From positions 20,535-33,939 of the forward strand of contig MPNW01000613.1 of the NCBI GenBank assembly GCA_011800805.1: 13,405 nucleotides of DNA, read 5' to 3'. The notes under the pieces are model-generated. The model did not search any database. It was not told where the DNA came from and saw only the letters and a program-made list of their open reading frames with translations. Below, piece after piece: positions 1 to 8,037 of the stretch. Each line of letters opens with the position of its first letter. Within the stretch, counting starts at the first letter, position 1. The stretch is from Hirudo medicinalis. Taxonomy: Eukaryota > Annelida > Clitellata > Hirudinida > Hirudinidae. A program made the translations under genes and the position numbers.

Positions 1-172
1 GATGATGATGATGATGATGAATGATGAGTGAGTGAGTGAGTGAGTGAGTGATGAGTGAGTGAGTGAGTGAGTGAGTGAGTGAGTGAGTGAGTGAGTGAGT
101 GAGTGAGTGAGTGAGTGAGTGAGTGAGTGAGTGAGTGAGTGAATGAATGAATGATGGATGGATGGAATGACA
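1..172. repeat. Tetranucleotide microsatellite (GAGT/GAAT/GATG family)
   Basis: The stretch starts as GAT repeats, becomes about 30 near-perfect GAGT units, then decays into GAAT and GGAT units. It runs off the left edge of the window. No coding sense in any frame beyond the repeat itself. Confidence 0.95.
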
Positions 173-317
173 AAGGAGTGAATGAATGAATGTGCTTGGA
201 TAAATGAACGATTGATGGAGAACAGAGCTAATGAAATCATGGCAGGAGGGATGTCTTGAGGATGCATGTTGATGTAATCGTCTGTTGAATCAATGCAATA
301 CGTCTGCCCCGCAGAAT

Positions 318-319
318 AA

Positions 320-361
<42 letters not shown>

Positions 362-387
362 CAATGATAATAATAATAATGACAATG

Positions 388-427
<40 letters not shown>

Positions 428-491
428 CAATAATAATAATAACAACAATAATAATAACAATGATAATAATAATAATAACAATAATAATACC
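318..491. repeat. AAT trinucleotide microsatellite
   Basis: A tract of about 55 AAT units interrupted by GAC, GAT and AAC triplets. Read in frame it gives poly-Asn on + and poly-Leu on -, which is a repeat artefact and not a protein. The interruptions (GACAATGAT twice near 359 and 380) suggest internal duplication. Confidence 0.95.
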
Positions 492-499
492 CTGATATA

Positions 500-1160
500 A
501 TAATATAAATATTATTTTTATTTTTATTTATCGTTTGAATTCAGAGCGCAATTAATTTGAATAAACATTCGGACGCCTGAAGATATTATTGGTCTTACAA
601 AACAAAATTTCCATCTTTACATCAATTTGGTGTTACAATATTACAGCGTAATTACACGTAATTATTATATGTAATTGCATTATTAATTACAATTACATAT
701 GTAATATAATATGTAATTGTATTATTAATTACAATTACATATGTAAGAGCTGAGTACAAGAGCTGGAGAATATGCAAATTTATCTTGCAATAACTCAAGC
801 GAATGATTCCAAATTATCTCCTTTGAGATAAGCATGTTTTGTTGTACGTGATTAATCTCACGTACACGGAGGTGCTTGTGTGCAGTTCTCAATTAACATA
901 CAATACACGTACGCTGTACACAGACACGTGATCAAATACCAGAGGTCCAACTGTAAGTCTGTTACCTGAAATATGTGAAATACCTGCTAAAGTACAAGTA
1001 CAAGTACAAATACGTCGCATGAATGTACACACGCACACACGCACGCACGCACGCAACGAACACTTCCATGCGCATTTGTATAGCGCATGTTCAAGAATGC
1101 CGTTGTCGCCATATTGACTTTCACACACACAAAAAATACGTTATGACTCCGTTTTGTCCA
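500..1160. other. AT-rich non-coding stretch
   Basis: No open frame with coding character. It contains the duplicated palindrome at 667-742 and a CA-rich patch (ACACACGCACGCACGCACGC, about 1027-1054). If the exon-like block at 1165 is real, this is its upstream intron. Confidence 0.6.
667..742. repeat. Two tandem copies of a 42-bp AT palindrome
   Basis: ATATGTAATTG (667-677) pairs with CAATTACATAT (690-700). The same arms recur 42 bp later at 709-719 and 732-742. Each unit is therefore an inverted repeat with a 12-base spacer, and the two units differ by a single base within the palindrome. This could be a MITE relic or a local duplication. Confidence 0.85.
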
Positions 1161-1164
1161 ACAG

Positions 1165-1355
1165 GGATGGAGATCTTCAAAACCTGGGTCACGCCGATGA
1201 CCAAGGAAGGGAGGAGCCAAGGTCGGTGATAGACGAGCAACCCCTGCCCAAACTCGGAGGCCCGAGGTTCAAGCAGGTGCAGCAGAAAACTTTCCAAGTT
1301 CTGGAAGAACAACTTCAGCCGTCTGGAGAAGCAGCTCCTGTTGCGACAGCTGCAG
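1165..1355 (+). CDS. Candidate internal exon of an unidentified gene (tentative)
   Basis: A GC-richer block bounded by an acceptor with a pyrimidine tract (TTTTGTCCAACAG ending at 1164) and a donor CTGCAG/GTTGGT after 1355. The frame open across the whole block gives 63 codons and reads RDGDLQNLGHADDQG near the start and QQKTFQVLEEQLQPSGEAA near the end: acidic, Gln-rich, no cysteine, probably disordered. It enters in phase 2 and leaves in phase 1. Rival readings exist. Another + frame is open only from 1233 and reads KFWKNNFSRLEKQLLLRQLQ up to the same donor; it would join in phase 0 to a short terminal exon at 1593-1637 ending in TGA. The - strand also has a 111-codon open frame here, with a good pyrimidine tract before its AG. 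I recognise no family. No start codon context is visible, so any gene would begin upstream. Confidence 0.3.
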
Positions 1356-1657
1356 GTTGGTAGCAGATGGCTGGGTAAATAGGGGAGGTTAATTGGGGGT
1401 AATTGGGGAGGCCGTTGGGCTGGCTTGGGCCTATCGGCAAAATCATTCGCGGACAAGAGACGTCAGTCTCTTAAAGTGGAAAGCAAAGAGCATAAGGAAA
1501 ACGAACGTGATGAGCCTTTTTTCGGGACTCAGAATCTGTTTGCCAGACAAGAGCCTAGAATGTTGCTTTTCTGTGCATCGTGCGTTGCGCAGGTACAAAA
1601 GAATCCTGCCGTGAACTGTAAACAACTTCCCACGTGATCTGGAGCACATTTCACGAG

Positions 1658-1783
1658 CCACTACCAAGAGTCAGGCTAAAAATAACTCACTTGGGGTTCC
1701 TCCAGCCAGCAGCGGCCAGAGGGATGAACGTTCTGCTGAACCGAGAAAGAAAAAGCTGTGTCTGAGCTACGAGTTTTTCCGAC
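1658..1783 (+). CDS. Candidate internal exon, basic and Ser-rich (tentative)
   Basis: This lies in a frame with no stop from 1615 to 1884. Residues include KSQAKNNSLGVPPASSGQRD followed by RKKKLCLSYEFFRR. A possible acceptor (TTTCACGAG ending at 1657) has a poor pyrimidine tract; a possible donor is CGAC/GTAAAC after 1783. With these borders the exon is 126 nt, phase 1 in and phase 1 out. It could therefore sit between the blocks at 1165-1355 and 2805-2914, or be skipped, without changing frame. Lysine-arginine clusters could be a nuclear signal. Splice borders are guesses; the block could also be untranslated or pseudogenic. Confidence 0.2.
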
Positions 1784-2021
1784 GTAAACTCCGCGAGGAA
1801 ACAATATCATGGCGATGTCAAGGAATTTTAAAGGGATTAATTTTTGGTTGTTCCAGTCGAACAGATTTGAGATTTTTGTTTTTTTAAATAAATAAAAGCG
1901 TTAATCGTTAATCCAGCAATTGATTTGAATTTGTTAAGAAGACAAGAGCAATTAATATTCGTGATAATCTCTCTCTAAATGAAATGATTTATTTAAAACA
2001 GATGATTATGTTGCTCTACAT

Positions 2022-2023
2022 CA

Positions 2024-2066
<43 letters not shown>

Positions 2067-2116
2067 GTCGTCGTCGTCGTCATCATCATCATCATCATCA
2101 TCGTCATCATCATAGC
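2022..2116. repeat. ATC/GTC trinucleotide microsatellite
   Basis: About 25 TCA/ATC units with a central run of five GTC (TCGTCGTCGTCGTCGTC at about 2066-2082), flanked on both sides by ATC units. Confidence 0.95.
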
Positions 2117-2251
2117 ATAACAATATTATGATAACATACATCGTAATCACCTCCTGATATCAACACGAAAGTCAGCAACTGTTACAAAAGCACCACAACT
2201 CGGCCTGCTCGACAAATGTGCATTGTATTGCCAAACATATGTTCCATTTTA

Positions 2252-2440
2252 ACATTATCATTATTTTATATTATTATCATTTTATATTATTATTATTTTT
2301 TATTATTATTTTATATTATTATTATTATTTTATATTATTATTATTTTATATTATTATCATTTTAACATTATTATTATTTTATATTATTATTATTATTATT
2401 ATTTTATATTATTATTTTATATATTATTATTTTTTAAGAA
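2252..2440. repeat. Compound ATT/TTTTAT repeat
   Basis: Runs of ATT broken at intervals by TTTTAT, giving a repeated TTTTATATTATTATTATT pattern. No coding content. Confidence 0.92.
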
Positions 2441-2564
2441 CTTACGAATAACCATGATCATTCTTTGTTCAAAATGTTGAAGCCTATGAATGATGAATTG
2501 CTATTAGACGTGCATTGGTTAAATAGGCCTCTGACGATATGCAAATGGCGCATTATGAATTAAC

Positions 2565-2778
2565 TATTATTATTGTTATTATTATTATTATTGTTATTAC
2601 TATTATCATAATTATTGTTATTATTATTATCATCATCATTATTATTATCATAATTATTATTGTTATTATTATTATTGTTATTACTATTATCATAATTATT
2701 GTTATTATTATTATTATCATCATCATCATTATTGTTATCATAATTATTATTATTATTATTATTATTATCATATCATCA
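2565..2778. repeat. ATT/ATC repeat with an 84-bp higher-order duplication
   Basis: ATT units are interspersed with GTT, ACT and ATC. The block starting TTGTTATTACTATTATCATA at 2591 recurs at 2675 and matches for about 50 bases up to a small indel of ATT/ATC units. The array therefore has an 84-bp higher-order period inside the microsatellite. Confidence 0.9.
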
Positions 2779-2804
2779 TAAAACCATTAATTATTTACTT
2801 CCAG

Positions 2805-2914
2805 AGGCTCACAGACCATCTTCTATTTTCGACCGCAAAAAAGACGAAAGATCGGATTATTTGAAAGCGAGAGGAAACACAATTCAAAAAGCCTTCGGAG
2901 AGAATCCTTTCTAA
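2805..2914 (+). CDS. Candidate terminal exon of an unidentified gene, C-terminus ...GENPF (tentative)
   Basis: A clear acceptor (TTATTTACTTCCAG, AG at 2803-2804) is followed by a frame that enters in phase 1 and runs 35 residues to TAA at 2912. The peptide contains SIFDRKKDERSDYLKARGN and ends in FGENPF: charged, hydrophilic, with good codon texture. The C-terminal NPF is the short motif bound by EH domains. The phase fits the donors at 1355 and 1783. An AATAAA lies about 330 bases downstream. A second frame is also open here (reading FYFRPQKRRKIGLFESER), so the call is not secure. No family recognised. Confidence 0.35.
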
Positions 2915-3240
2915 AATGGAGGACGTGCATCTCTCTCTCTCTCTTTTTACAATTCACGAGTTGCAAATATTTTATGTACATTCTTTTTTTTTTAAAGTCG
3001 TATTCAGTTGTCAAATATTTTCTACGGATCCATTTTCAGTAGCATCGAACACGTGCACTGTCCGGCGGATCTTTTAGCAGACGACTCTGGCTTTCGGGCT
3101 GCTGCCGGTTGGTTCTTTAAGCCGATAGTTTCGTTCTTCAGTTATTCACATTTTTTGCTTGGAGTTCTTTGCTTGACAGCGCCTCACTGATTGAACATGA
3201 TTGAACATGATTGACTTATTGGTATTCATCGAGTTACAAA

Positions 3241-3246
3241 AATAAA
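3241..3246 (+). terminator. AATAAA polyadenylation signal candidate
   Basis: A canonical AATAAA hexamer about 330 bases after the TAA at 2912, in a suitable place for the tentative + strand gene. The hexamer is frequent by chance in AT-rich DNA. Another lies in TAAATAAATAAAAG near 1885-1898. Confidence 0.3.
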
Positions 3247-4619
3247 GTTACACAAAAAAAGTTAGATATTTGTTAGCTGCGATCAAATCGTGCAAAGCCA
3301 ATTTGGAGTTTTTAATCGATTGAACAATAAGTCGGACAACTAAGCTCGGATAAGCGGTAATACACTTTCGTGGGTAGATTATAAAATTATAAAATCTGAA
3401 ACGATGATCTAGGGTCACTGACGATTTTGGATGAGACTTGAAAAGTGTGCAGCCTTTAAGAAAGACGAGGTTTACAAATGTTTTATGGAAGTCTTCTTAT
3501 TTTTATTTATTTTTTTGAGAAAGGAATTTTGGAATGTAAACAAGTTGCTGGCTTTGAAAGATAACAGATGCAAAATAGGGATCAATGATAATGATAATGA
3601 TAACGATCGATGGCTGGATAAGACAAATGTGGGGGGTCCTATTCCTAACAACAATTAAATGGAAGGAGGATATCGGGGATGTTTCTGCCAATGACACTGA
3701 ATGAATTAAAATGACACTAAATTTAATTTTGTACATTCAAGCCACTGACTGAGCATTAAAACTCCAGTAATAAGCACCAAACAGACGAGGAGGAAGCCAA
3801 AGAAAACGCAAAGTGATGCAATTTAGTCCAAATCTGGGAATGTCTCGTAACACTGCTGAGAGATCGTGATCGGACAACTCGATGAGATGCACAGCTATAA
3901 AAAAAAAACACAAAGATTCTTCGGCTCCAAAATCGTCGCAAATTAGTTTCAATGAGAAAATACACAATCATAAAACACAAGGGGAACTCAGCCATGATAT
4001 GAAGCAAAAATACACCGAGCCTTACAACATTTAAAGGGCTGTGAAGTTCCCCTCGTCAAAATCACGTTCATCTATTGCTGACGTTCACACCACTCTAAAG
4101 ATAAAGGCCAGATCACGTGCGCTCGATTACATCTCGAGGACACTCAACAATATCACAAAAATAGGAGCCGTGCAGAGGCCTGTATCACAACACGTCAAAT
4201 CCAATATCAACACGGCCTTCTGCCGACAGGGACTCCGAACTTCTACTCGCGAAGGAATGCAAGTAGCGGAAAATTGCGGCGAATGTTATTTTCGTTCGGG
4301 TTGTTAACCCTCCGACGGGAAGCAACATGGAGGAATGATATCGAGGAAAAAAGATCGGGAATCGGGCAACCTTGGTCGAGCAGAAAGGGCCGCCAGTAAA
4401 TGGCAAATGACATGAAAAAATGGACAAGAATCAAACATCTCAGTAAAGAAAGTTGCTCGATTGTGCACACTTTACGATTTGTGATTTAAGATTTATCTGA
4501 TCGTTGCGAAATTTTAAGAGCATTGAAAACCAAAATGAACCGATAACGAGGCATGGCAACCACTGAGTTGCGAGGTGCAAGGCTAAGGTGGCAATCAAGT
4601 TGGATTAAGGAAATGGCCA

Positions 4620-4684
4620 AGACGATGATGATGATGATGGTGGTGGTGATGATGATGATGATGATGAGGAAGATGAGGATGAGG
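4620..4684. repeat. GAT/GGT trinucleotide microsatellite
   Basis: GATGATGATGATGGTGGTGGTGATGAT and so on, ending in GAG/GAT triplets. The poly-Ser/Pro frame read on the - strand is an artefact of the repeat. Confidence 0.93.
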
Positions 4685-5040
4685 TTAAAGGTTTCGAATA
4701 TTTGATTTCAAACTGGCACATCTCTAAGGAGCAGGACACGGAGTTGAAAATATTCCGTGCGACGGCATTTAAAGACGGCGCCAACGATTCCGCCACTGGT
4801 GTCAAATGGCGTTTTTGACGACACGAAGAGTGCACGATAGCAGCAGCAGTGGCAGTGGCAGCAGGCCGAGAGCAGGTGAACGTTAAAATCATCGATCTGG
4901 GCCGGCGCTCGATCTCTGGAAAATATCTCAAAAAATAATTCAAAAGGATTTAGGTGGCTCGAAACGCTCAATCACGTCAATAAATGAAGTCTTTCTCCGT
5001 TACCAGGATAATACTTGCGAGTTAAGCCTCCGGTCGAACT

Positions 5041-5283
5041 CTAGTTGCAAAAGGGGTTGAGAGACTGGTCGTAAGATCCCAGGGAGAGCAGGCTTTGTTC
5101 CTTTGACTTCAACAGGGAAGTGGTCTGGTTGGCGGTGTTCTCGTCGTCTTCTTCGTAGAAGTCGTCGTCTTCCGTGATCTCCGACTCTTTGGATTTCAGG
5201 AACCTGTTAAAAATCTTCGGCTCACCCAGGAGAGGATGAGACAGGGACTCGGAATTCGCGTTGCTCTCGGATTCGTCGTAATC
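5041..5283 (-). CDS. Terminal exon of the membrane protein: acidic tail and NPF
   Basis: The acceptor TTTCGTTTTTCCGTTGCCAG is strong. The exon enters in phase 0 and gives 80 residues plus TAG. It reads DYDESESNANSE at the start, has the acidic run TEDDDFYEEDDEN in the middle, and ends SYDQSLNPFCN. The mix of acidic stretch, Ser clusters and NPF suggests a cytosolic sorting or adaptor-binding tail (inference). Confidence 0.7.
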   Translation of the reverse strand, partial: DYDESESNANSESLSHPLLGEPKIFNRFLKSKESEITEDDDFYEEDDENTANQTTSLLKSKEQSLLSLGSYDQSLNPFCN

Positions 5284-7482
5284 CTGGCAACGGAAAAACG
5301 AAATCGATCGATCATCGATCGGACTCAAACAATTAACTTAACTTCGTAACTGGCAGCCAAAATTTCAGACACTAACGACGGAAGCCACAGGGGCCCTCCT
5401 TTTAAACGGGCTGTCGTTCGGTCTGGCAGAGTGACCTTTTAAGCCCGTAGAGGGACTCTTTCCGCCGGAAGCGAGGCTGACGTTCTCGTTGCCATCCCTC
5501 AGATAAACACTGGCGTCAGAGCTCGAGTCATTCCTGATGGAAGCCACAGAAGCACCAGGGAAGTCGGAGGCTTTACTGAGTCGCTTGCTTTCTCCCTTGG
5601 TGCCCTCGGCAGGACAGAGGCCGGTGTCGACGCCCCGGTCGTCGACGGAGACGGTCACCCGTGGAGACGTCTTTTCCACCGTGATCAGAGTGGCAGACGA
5701 TTCGTCTTGTCTGTTTTTGAATTCGGCCTAAAGGAAACAAAACACAATATAATACTACGACTCGGTGGACAATAAGAAAACTGGACGGCATTGGAGAATC
5801 CACCTGCGACCTACCCTGACATTCTGAGAGCTCAAGAAATCAAAGGACTGCGGATACTTTGAAGGCTGAGAAGCATACTTTGGATTTTCAACCTTCACGA
5901 TGCTCTTTTCCCTGTTGGGGGTTTTTAAGGTGTTGATGATGATGATTAACATATACCAACAACTTTTATTACTTCTGCACAAGGCCATCAACTGTGCAAG
6001 ATCATCAACTGTACAAGGTCATCAAATGTGCAAGGTCATCAACTGTACAAGGTCATCGACTGTACAAGGTCGTTCAAACTATAACTCATCCCCGGCCAGG
6101 ACGTTAGAGACAGTAAACAACAACAAATGTTATGGCAACAATGTAAGGAGGATTAATGCAACCCTTGAAACAAAAGTTCTTAATTCTACTTAAGCTATGC
6201 TAACATCGACCTCAAGTAGCAACGGTAAATGCACAGAATAACGACAGTTCGATACCGACGATGACGACGACCACGATCATGATGATGACGATGATGACGA
6301 CGATGATGATGATGATGATACTAACAACTTCATCTTCTTCCTCCTCTTCAGACAACAGAATATCACCACAGACACGAGGATGATGACGGAAATCAAGAAG
6401 GCAAAGAAGAAGCCCAGAGCTATGTAGTTGCCCACTGCACGAAGGGGACGAATATTATGTCAATGTTATGTTGTTGTGGTTATTGATTATTATAGAATAA
6501 TAAAATTACAATTAATCCACAAAATTAACTAATTAATAATTAATCATAGTTATTAATAATAGTTAATCATAATAATTAATCATAATTATTAATTAATCGT
6601 AGTTATTAATAATAGTTAATCATAATAATTAATTAGTTAGTGTAAATAACATTGCACATCTTCCCTGCATTACGACCTGACACAACAAACTTCAAAACTA
6701 AACAAATATATCTCTCCATAAAAAGCAGACGTTCCAAGACCGTGTAGCAGCTCATAAAAATTATTTCCAATTGAATCAAGAAAATTGAAAATAGTTCCAC
6801 GATTTCCAACCACTCTCGTCCATGTGGGGGAACATTTCTACGCTCCTGGCGGTGGTGACGTTATCTGGAGATTCTGCGAGGCCGACGGTCGCATTGCTTT
6901 CGGATTCCGACGTGAAAAATAAACCCGCTGCGTCGACAGTTTGGTGGATCTCCGATTCGGATGGGATCAAACTTCTGTCGAGCACTGCAGCATGTTCTTC
7001 TGCAGCTGCGATGATTTTAGCCATCGTTACCTCGACCACTCTGTCGACGACTTCAGAGGTCGACCTCGACATTGTCGAGACGATGGATTCGGCCTTGCCA
7101 CCCTCTGTCGCGAATGTGGGAAGACTCTCGAATGTTTCGTTACCCAGAGAGAAACTGAAATTTTAAGGGATTTAAAGTCATTTATTATCGTCACATAAGT
7201 TACATTTATGAGCTTTTTACAAGTCTTGCAAACAATTTGGCTAGCAATTGAAGTCAAGGTTTTAAGATTACACACCAGATTTTAATAACGGTTGAAACGT
7301 TTGGAAAAAACTGACATGATGAAGACAAGGTTAAAATAAATTTGACTTTTTTTTTTACGGAGACAATAACTGAGCTTGAAAATTAAATTTCCAAACACAC
7401 TTATTACTACAAATGCTTACATCAAATAATAACAACAAGAGACGTTTTTCCAAAAGCTAAGAACTAACTTCGTAATTGTCAT
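5041..7482 (-). CDS. Unidentified type I single-pass membrane protein, six exons, 401 aa
   Basis: Exons in transcript order: 7482-7421, 7154-6811, 6434-6326, 5911-5815, 5727-5377, 5283-5041. All introns are GT-AG, all phases agree, and the total is 402 codons with TAG at 5043-5041. Residues 1-25 are fairly hydrophobic (LVLSF ... CCYYLIFSLG) and may be an imperfect signal peptide. Residues 26-135 are Ser/Thr/Glu-rich with three N-glycosylation sequons: N26-E-T, N108-A-T and N119-V-T. Residues about 139-163 (YIALGFFFAFLISVIILVSV and on) form one membrane helix, followed by KRRKKMK, so the tail is cytosolic. The tail of about 235 residues is Ser-rich and has an acidic run EDDDFYEEDDEN. It ends SLNPFCN, containing the NPF motif bound by EH domains of endocytic adaptors. 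Family unknown. The first exon and the second exon's donor (6811 or 6814) are the weakest parts; the last four exons are firm. It lies head to head with anillin. Confidence 0.62.
5377..5727 (-). CDS. Membrane protein exon encoding disordered cytoplasmic tail
   Basis: Bounded by a good acceptor (TTTGTTTCCTTTAG before 5727) and donor GTC/GTTAGT at 5377. 351 nt, exactly 117 codons, phase 0 at both ends. Starts AEFKNRQDESSATL and is rich in Ser, Lys, Gly and Asp, with no predicted fold from composition. Because it is phase 0 on both sides it can be skipped without frameshift. Confidence 0.68.
5815..5911 (-). CDS. Membrane protein exon, juxtamembrane tail
   Basis: Acceptor CCCCCAACAG before 5911; donor AGG/GTAGGT at 5815. 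97 nt: one base completing a split Leu codon, then 32 codons (EKSIVKVENPKYASQPSKYP ...). Tyrosines in KYAS and KYPQ could be phosphosites, but no canonical YxxΦ signal is seen. Confidence 0.68.
5984..6068. repeat. Five tandem copies of a 17-bp unit
   Basis: The unit GTCATCAACTGTACAAG occurs five times back to back (5984, 6001, 6018, 6035, 6052) with one to three substitutions per copy. It lies inside an intron of the membrane-protein gene (5912-6325). The unit length is not a multiple of three and the array is non-coding. Confidence 0.95.
6252..6320. repeat. GAC/GAT trinucleotide repeat next to a splice donor
   Basis: About 23 GAT, GAC and CGA triplets, ending directly at the donor side of the transmembrane exon on the - strand. 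On the transcript this is an ATC/GTC run within the first bases of the intron. Confidence 0.9.
6326..6434 (-). CDS. Transmembrane-helix exon of the membrane protein
   Basis: Acceptor CGTCCCCTTCGTGCAG before 6434; donor AAGTT/GTTAGT at 6326. 109 nt: 2 + 35 codons + 2. It encodes GNYIALGFFFAFLISVIIL then VSVVIFCCLKRRKKMK, an uninterrupted hydrophobic helix of about 23-25 residues followed by a dense basic stop-transfer. Two cysteines at the cytosolic boundary (FCCLK) are typical of palmitoylation sites (inference). Confidence 0.78.
6537..6636. repeat. Two copies of a 53-bp AT-rich repeat
   Basis: The 33 bases 6548-6580 recur without mismatch at 6601-6633, and the flanks also match with one substitution (CATAG versus CGTAG). 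The sequence is built from TTAAT/ATTAA elements. It lies in the intron upstream of the transmembrane exon. Confidence 0.9.
6811..7154 (-). CDS. Ectodomain exon of the membrane protein
   Basis: Acceptor TTAAAATTTCAG before 7154 is moderate. The frame is open throughout and gives GNETFESLPTFATEGG, then STSEVVDRVVEVTMAKIIAA, then SESESNATVGLAESPDNVTT. Three sequons (NET, NAT, NVT) fit an extracellular location. The 3' border is either AGTG/GTTGGA (6811) or GAGA/GTGGTT (6814); both leave phase 1 as the next exon requires, and they differ by one codon. Neither donor is strong. The frame otherwise stops at 6776. Confidence 0.55.
7421..7482 (-). CDS. Candidate first coding exon of the membrane protein
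   Basis: ATG at 7482-7480, then 20 codons plus two bases to a strong donor GAT/GTAAGC. The phase exactly fits the next exon. It reads MTITKLVLSFWKNVSCCYYL, continuing into IFSLG. The hydrophobic stretch is broken by Lys-Asn, so signal-peptide function is uncertain. An in-frame TAG (7497-7495) lies just upstream, and that same TAG is the end of an acceptor-like TTTCTCTTAG. A rival first exon (ATG at 7661, MKVVL then a GTGAAC donor, same phase) is shorter and weaker. Confidence 0.42.
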
Positions 7483-7494
7483 AATTGCTGAGAA

Positions 7495-7506
7495 CTAAGA
7501 GAAAGT
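7495..7506 (-). promoter_or_regulatory. 3' splice-acceptor-like site 12 nt before the membrane-protein ATG
   Basis: On the - strand ACTTTCTCTTAG/TTCTCAGCAATT precedes ATG. A pyrimidine tract plus TAG this close to the start could be the acceptor of a 5' UTR intron, a trans-splice acceptor, or the entry point of a further in-frame upstream exon. Confidence 0.4.
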
Positions 7507-7976
7507 CTTGACCTAGACAGCGGGCAATTTGTATCTTTAAAACTTGTTTAATAAGTTTTTGACGTCAACAATAAATAGTACAATGCCGTTAATCCACCAC
7601 AATTCGCAGAAGCGCTCCTACGTAAGCCAATGCCTAGCACCGTTCACAGAACAACTTTCATTTTTTTGGGTACCTGTATTGATGTTGGACTTAATCATGC
7701 CTTTCACTATTTTAGTCTAGAATTATTAAATTTTTAAATTAAAAATTTTAAATGTTCAAAGTGTCGTTTTTTTTTGCATTAGTGCAGTATCTTTACCAAC
7801 TAATCAGAGAAGGAATTTCTAATATTTTTTATATTTATTTAAAAATAATTTTAATTGAAATTGTTAAGATAAAATCAAAAACATTACAATTAAAAATTTA
7901 TTTTACAAACTTTTCCGAAATGGTTCATTTAATGCCGATTCCCAAGCTCTTCAAATTAGACCGCCTGATTTCAAAA

Positions 7977-7991
7977 TTTTGTTTTTCTTAG
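7977..7991 (+). promoter_or_regulatory. 3' splice-acceptor-like site upstream of the anillin ATG
   Basis: TTTTGTTTTTCTTAG ends at 7991, 46 bases before the ATG at 8038. The sequence following it starts with a 10-bp palindrome GAGGGCCCTC (7994-8003). It is as good as the real acceptors in this gene, so a leader intron or trans-splice site is likely; no ATG lies between it and 8038. Confidence 0.5.
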
Positions 7992-8037
7992 AGGAGGGCC
8001 CTCTAGTACTATATTAACTTTCTTGATTTGAGACAAA

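Larger units (their letters stand above)
2915..5040. other. No supportable gene; probable UTR and intergenic DNA
   Basis: Open frames here are short, mutually overlapping and lack both splice context and recognisable protein texture. The left part would be the 3' UTR of the tentative + strand gene. The right part (about 4600-5040) would be the 3' UTR of the - strand membrane-protein gene, for which I found no convincing AATAAA on the - strand. A small direct repeat GATTGAACAT lies near 3190-3211, and an imperfect AATGAT run at 3583-3605. Confidence 0.55.
7483..8037. promoter_or_regulatory. AT-rich divergent spacer between the membrane-protein gene and anillin
   Basis: About 555 bp separates the two start codons. 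It is strongly AT-rich from about 7715 to 7985 and includes an inverted repeat TTAAATTTTTAA / AAAAATTTTAA near 7727-7752. No CpG-rich patch or unambiguous initiator is visible. A bidirectional promoter is inferred from layout only. Confidence 0.4.

Noticed and set aside
285..500. Poly-Asn and poly-Leu proteins
   Set aside because: Pure translation of an AAT microsatellite.
2218..2781. Ile/Tyr/Leu-rich open frames resembling membrane proteins
   Set aside because: Translations of ATT/ATC microsatellites; both strands give the same artefact.
3008..3190. Hydrophobic 60-codon frame in a GC-richer patch
   Set aside because: No good start context or splice sites, and it lies where a 3' UTR is expected; a rival - strand frame is equally plausible.
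4041..4307. 88-codon + strand open frame and overlapping - strand frames
   Set aside because: ATG-initiated but without splice or UTR support, with mixed composition and equally long frames on the opposite strand; probably chance.
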